The notes below the pieces were generated by a model. It was not told the DNA's origin and did not search any database. It saw nothing but the letters and a program-made list of their open reading frames with translations. From Rhizomucor pusillus (Eukaryota; Mucoromycota; Mucoromycetes; Mucorales; Lichtheimiaceae): a stretch of DNA of 49,122 nucleotides. The translations under genes and the position numbers were made by a program. The stretch is from assembly GCA_900175165.2 (NCBI GenBank), contig FWWN02000588.1, positions 1 through 49,122 on the forward strand, read 5' to 3'. Below, in pieces: positions 45,736 to 49,122 of this stretch (within the stretch, counting starts at the first letter, position 1; every line of letters starts with the position of its first letter).

Positions 45736-48050
45736 ATGCCTGAAGCTCCAGTGGCGACACAAGGTCAAGATCAAAAGCAAGAGATTGAACATAAAGAAGC
45801 TGCTACTGCTGAGCAGAAGACTAGCAGCGAGAAATTCAAGACCACATTCAAAGATTACATGAAATCATCCTTTGGGACACTCATCCAGAAGCCGCAAGGA
45901 CGGCCACCAAACATGTGGAAACAATTCATTAGTCTGAACAACAAGCAACGATTGACTTTTGCAGCTGGTAATAAGAAGGGTACGGAATGTATACGAAACT
46001 TGACCTGATCGGAACTGTGTAGCATTCCTGGGCTGGACCTGCGATGCGTACGATTTCTTCTGCGTCTCTTTGGGTGTCACATCTATTGGTAAAGACGGGA
46101 TGAACAATACTATTTTCGGATCGAGTAAAAAACTGATGGAGGTCTTCTTACTATTATCAATTACGATAACCAGCCGAGGATTTCGGTGTACAGCCATCTG
46201 ACGTTACAAGTAAGTTACAAGTCAGGAAAGGTATTCCACAGAACCGTCTTTCTGACCACAATATTCTCTATCAGGTGCAATCACAACCACTCTTGTATGT
46301 TCTGGCTTGCCTCCTATTTGCTCATGCAAAGTTCAAACTTTAACAAATTCTCCATTTTTAGATGTTAAGATCCATCGGTGCCTTAATTTTTGGGTAAAAC
46401 ATATCTCGCCTGACTGCCGATTAGAAATACTCACGCTCCAAATACAGTATTGCGGCAGATCGCTGGGGCCGTCGATGGCCTTTGATGATTGATATCATTC
46501 TGTTTTCGGTCATCAACATGGCGAGCGGCTTTGCACCCAACCTGCAGGTACGCCGAGTTTTTTCCTATTGATGTACATAGGGGTTGCCTGGTTCGTTAAC
46601 ATTCCCGTTTGTGCAGACTTTTATCGGCCTCCGTGCGCTCTTTGGTATTGCGATGGGCGGTGAATGGGTAACATTGCTCAGTGAGCGTTTCACACACGCT
46701 TTATCTCCCCGCTCACTGGCAATTTCTAGGGTCTCGGTGCGAGTTTGGCGCTGGAAACGCTTCCCATTGAATCTCGAGGTCTCTTTTCCGGAATTTACCA
46801 AGAAGGTACAGTCGAAAGAAACGGGGGAAGAATGCCCCTGCATCGATCTATGCGAATTTTTGGATTTTGACAATAGAACGGGTACCTTGTAGGTTACGCA
46901 GCCGGCTATCTGTTGGCAGCGCTCGTCAACTATGCAGTCCAGATCACCGGCTCTACATGGAGAATTATGTTCTGGGCGGGCGCCGCATTTGCACTGCTGG
47001 CAGTAGGGATCCGTTTTTTTGTTCCTGAATCTGAGGCGTTCGAAAAAACCAAGGAAGCCCGCAAGATCATGAGCCGGTCGTTCTTCAAGGAAATCTGGCT
47101 AATGATCAAGTTCCACTGGATTCGCGTCATTTATATGATTATCCTTATGGCCTTTTTCAACTTCTTATCGCACGGTTCCCAAGATCTGTATCCGACGTTC
47201 TTGAAGACTCAGCTTGGATATTCAACGACGGATCAGACAGTCACAAGCGTGATTTACAACGTCGGTGCTATTGTTGGCGGTACTGTCATCGGTTTCTACT
47301 CTAGTTGGCTCGGCCGCAAGCTATGCATTGCTTTGTCGTGTATCTTCGTTGGAGCGTTCATTCCACTCTGGATTTATGCTCCCAACATGCAGTCGCTCCA
47401 GTTCGGCTCGTTCGTTATGCAGTTCTTTGTCCAAGGAGCTTGGGGTGTTATTCCCGCTCATCTCAACGAGCTGTCGCCTGCAGCTTTCCGTGGTCTGATG
47501 CCTGGTCTCGCCTACCAGCTTGGTAACCTGGTAAGCTCATACACGCAGTTATTTACTTTGAATCAACTAAAATACGCGTTCCACTGTTACTAGATCAGCG
47601 CTGCCAGTAGCCAGATTCAGGCTTCACTGGGTGAGAAGTATCCTTTGAGAAACCCAGATGGCAGCCTGGTGATGCGTGACGGAAAAACGGTCGCCGACTA
47701 TGGCAAGACCCAAGCCATATTTATGGGCGTTGTCGCTGGATGTCTCTTGATAGTTAGTGAGTATCTGCTGGCCAGAAAATGACAAGCTTCACAGAGATAT
47801 CTGACAGAGATATTTTTGTATAGCCATTCTTGGTCGAGAAGAGAGAAACAAGAACTTTTTGGATAACTTCATTGAAGATGAGCACGGTAATGCCATCACG
47901 TCTCAAGATCTTGACGACTTCCGACTTGAGCAGGGCGAAACGTCTGGATCACAACGCAAGAAACAAGTAGAACCGAACGAAACTGAGCGCACAGACAGCC
48001 TGCCAGAGAAAATAGACGTGAAACACACTGAAGATGTTGCAGCAAAGTAA
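45736..48050 (+). CDS. JEN/SHS-family carboxylate:H+ symporter
   Basis: This is a plasma-membrane MFS transporter of the sialate/lactate (Jen1) family, importing monocarboxylates or related acids with protons. Eleven exons (45736-45967, 46023-46088, 46174-46209, 46275-46294, 46362-46393, 46448-46547, 46617-46667, 46730-46805, 46893-47530, 47594-47756, 47824-48050) give 546 aa. GWTCDAYDFFCVSLGV is TM1; TLMLRSIGALIFG (one residue is the splice join) and ADRWGRRWP are the MFS loop 2-3; RALFGIAMGGEWGLGASLAL and LPIESRGLFSGIYQEGYAAG are JEN signatures. The C-terminal tail is long, acidic and charged (about 75 aa), as in regulated fungal permeases. Three exons in the N-terminal half are only 20-36 nt. 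Exact substrate is not readable. Confidence 0.9.
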
Positions 48051-49122
48051 TCATCAACCTTATTAATATTATCGTGCAACTATTATTATATCTGTGTATT
48101 ATTTTTATGTATATGTATATATAAAAGACGGTAATATGTTACATTCTTATCTGTGATTTCTTGGTTTGAGCATTTGTAGCTAGATCAAAAAAAATTAATG
48201 TAAAGAGCAATAGCAATAACATTGCGTGGTATAATAATGAACCAAGCATCCTTTGGTTCCACAAGCTCGAATTCATTTATCCTCGAATTTTTCATCGACC
48301 TGTCAATGCATCTAGGGGATTGACAGCAACATGCTGGTATGCGTTGCTTAGGAACGGCATTTTGAATATTTTTTGTATCAATAGGAGAGCAATGGTAAAG
48401 ACGGGCAGAGGCGTGATAAATAATTGTTCTTCACATTGCTATCAGCTGTTATTGTCTGTCCCTTGACAATACGAATGCATATTTAGAGGAGTCTGTCGAC
48501 TAAATATGCTGCTCTGGTATTTGTAGACAAAATAGTGAGTATTAGGTGCATGGAATCTAAGCAAATGATGCAACTCGTGGGATATATGGGCACCATTTAT
48601 TGAGGTTTGTCATCGTCTGAAAAGTTAGTTAATAAAATTCTCATTCTAGAATCGGCAGCATGAATAAGGGCTAAATCGAAGAGCCTCTGTGGTCTTGCGA
48701 AGGCCGCCAATAATAACAGGAGAATTCAGTTCACTTATTAGAGTGAGACAAGGAGCTTTATTGCAGTGTGTGGGTGCATGTGTGACAAAATGCTTAGAAT
48801 TTAGATTTGTGGTCCATTCTTCTCCCCTGAAATTCTCCTCCTCAATTAAAGAAGGTTGCAGCCGCAGCTGGACTGTGCGGACCGAGAGTGAGATTTCTTG
48901 TGTTTCATGCCATCTCATTTCCTTTGAGGTTCCGAACCCGAATGGAGGTACAGAACATGCAATTGCCCACGTTGCCGGACCTTTGCCACTTTTATGAATT
49001 AATCGCTATTTTCTCTTCGGTATACTACAGCTGGATAACTCTTCAAGTATTATCCTTGTCGCTCTTAATTTGCTTGCATTTCTTTTCTGTATCTGCCAGC
49101 TATCTTTTCTTTTTTTTTTTTT
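48051..49122. other. Intergenic end of window; no gene seen
   Basis: AT-rich 3' flank of the transporter gene (TATATGTATATATAAAAG around 48110), then sequence with only motif-free frames (48646-48997). The window ends in a CT tract and poly-T that may be the start of another gene's leader or a scaffold edge. Confidence 0.4.

Noticed and set aside
47630..47650. GTATCCTTT, a possible second U12 donor on the plus strand
   Set aside because: It lies inside an exon of the JEN-type gene that is open and conserved, with no suitable branch site or acceptor needed.

Overview
The window reads as intron-rich nuclear DNA from an early-diverging fungus, most likely Mucoromycota (Mucorales-type). Reasons: almost every gene is split by GT-AG introns of about 48-90 nt; genes are closely packed on both strands; there is a FANCD2 homologue (to my knowledge missing from most Dikarya); one gene carries a minor-spliceosome (U12, AT-AC) intron; and there is a Fanzor-type gene of the kind described in zygomycete mobile elements. 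Gene models were built by hand: exons were joined where splice sites, reading phase and family similarity agreed, and every main model sums to a multiple of three.

Layout. 1-5.1 kb is repeat and transposon debris: a 325-bp inverted repeat (991-1316 / 2182-2503) and broken IS630/Tc1-mariner transposases. 5.3-26.8 kb is gene-dense: ataxin-3-like deubiquitinase (+), a small secreted protein (-), tafazzin (+), a 73-aa protein (-), a 23-exon FANCD2 (-), a serine/threonine dehydratase-like PLP enzyme (+), an OSM1-type fumarate reductase and an LPAT-family acyltransferase in tight tandem (-), a 51-N assembly gap with gene fragments, and three low-complexity proteins of unknown function (-). 26.8-31.8 kb is accessory: a Fanzor gene (28,680-31,366) with complete RuvC residues and zinc ribbon but one in-frame stop, followed by another mariner-type remnant. 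32-48 kb is again gene-dense: ribosomal protein eL14 (+), a TcuA-like FAD dehydrogenase (-) divergent from an anion:cation-symporter MFS transporter (+), a SAM methyltransferase (+), GPI ethanolamine-phosphate transferase 1 (MCD4/PIG-N, -) and a JEN/SHS-type carboxylate transporter (+).

How the genes relate. Most are independent housekeeping genes. One loose theme is carboxylate metabolism: an OSM1-like fumarate reductase, a TcuA-like dehydrogenase beside a transporter, a JEN-type transporter and a pyruvate-forming-type PLP dehydratase. Tafazzin and the LPAT-like enzyme both act on phospholipid acyl chains. The most interesting items are the Fanzor locus next to a mariner remnant, the FANCD2 gene with its U12-type AT-AC intron, three GC-AG introns in two genes, and the long inverted repeat.
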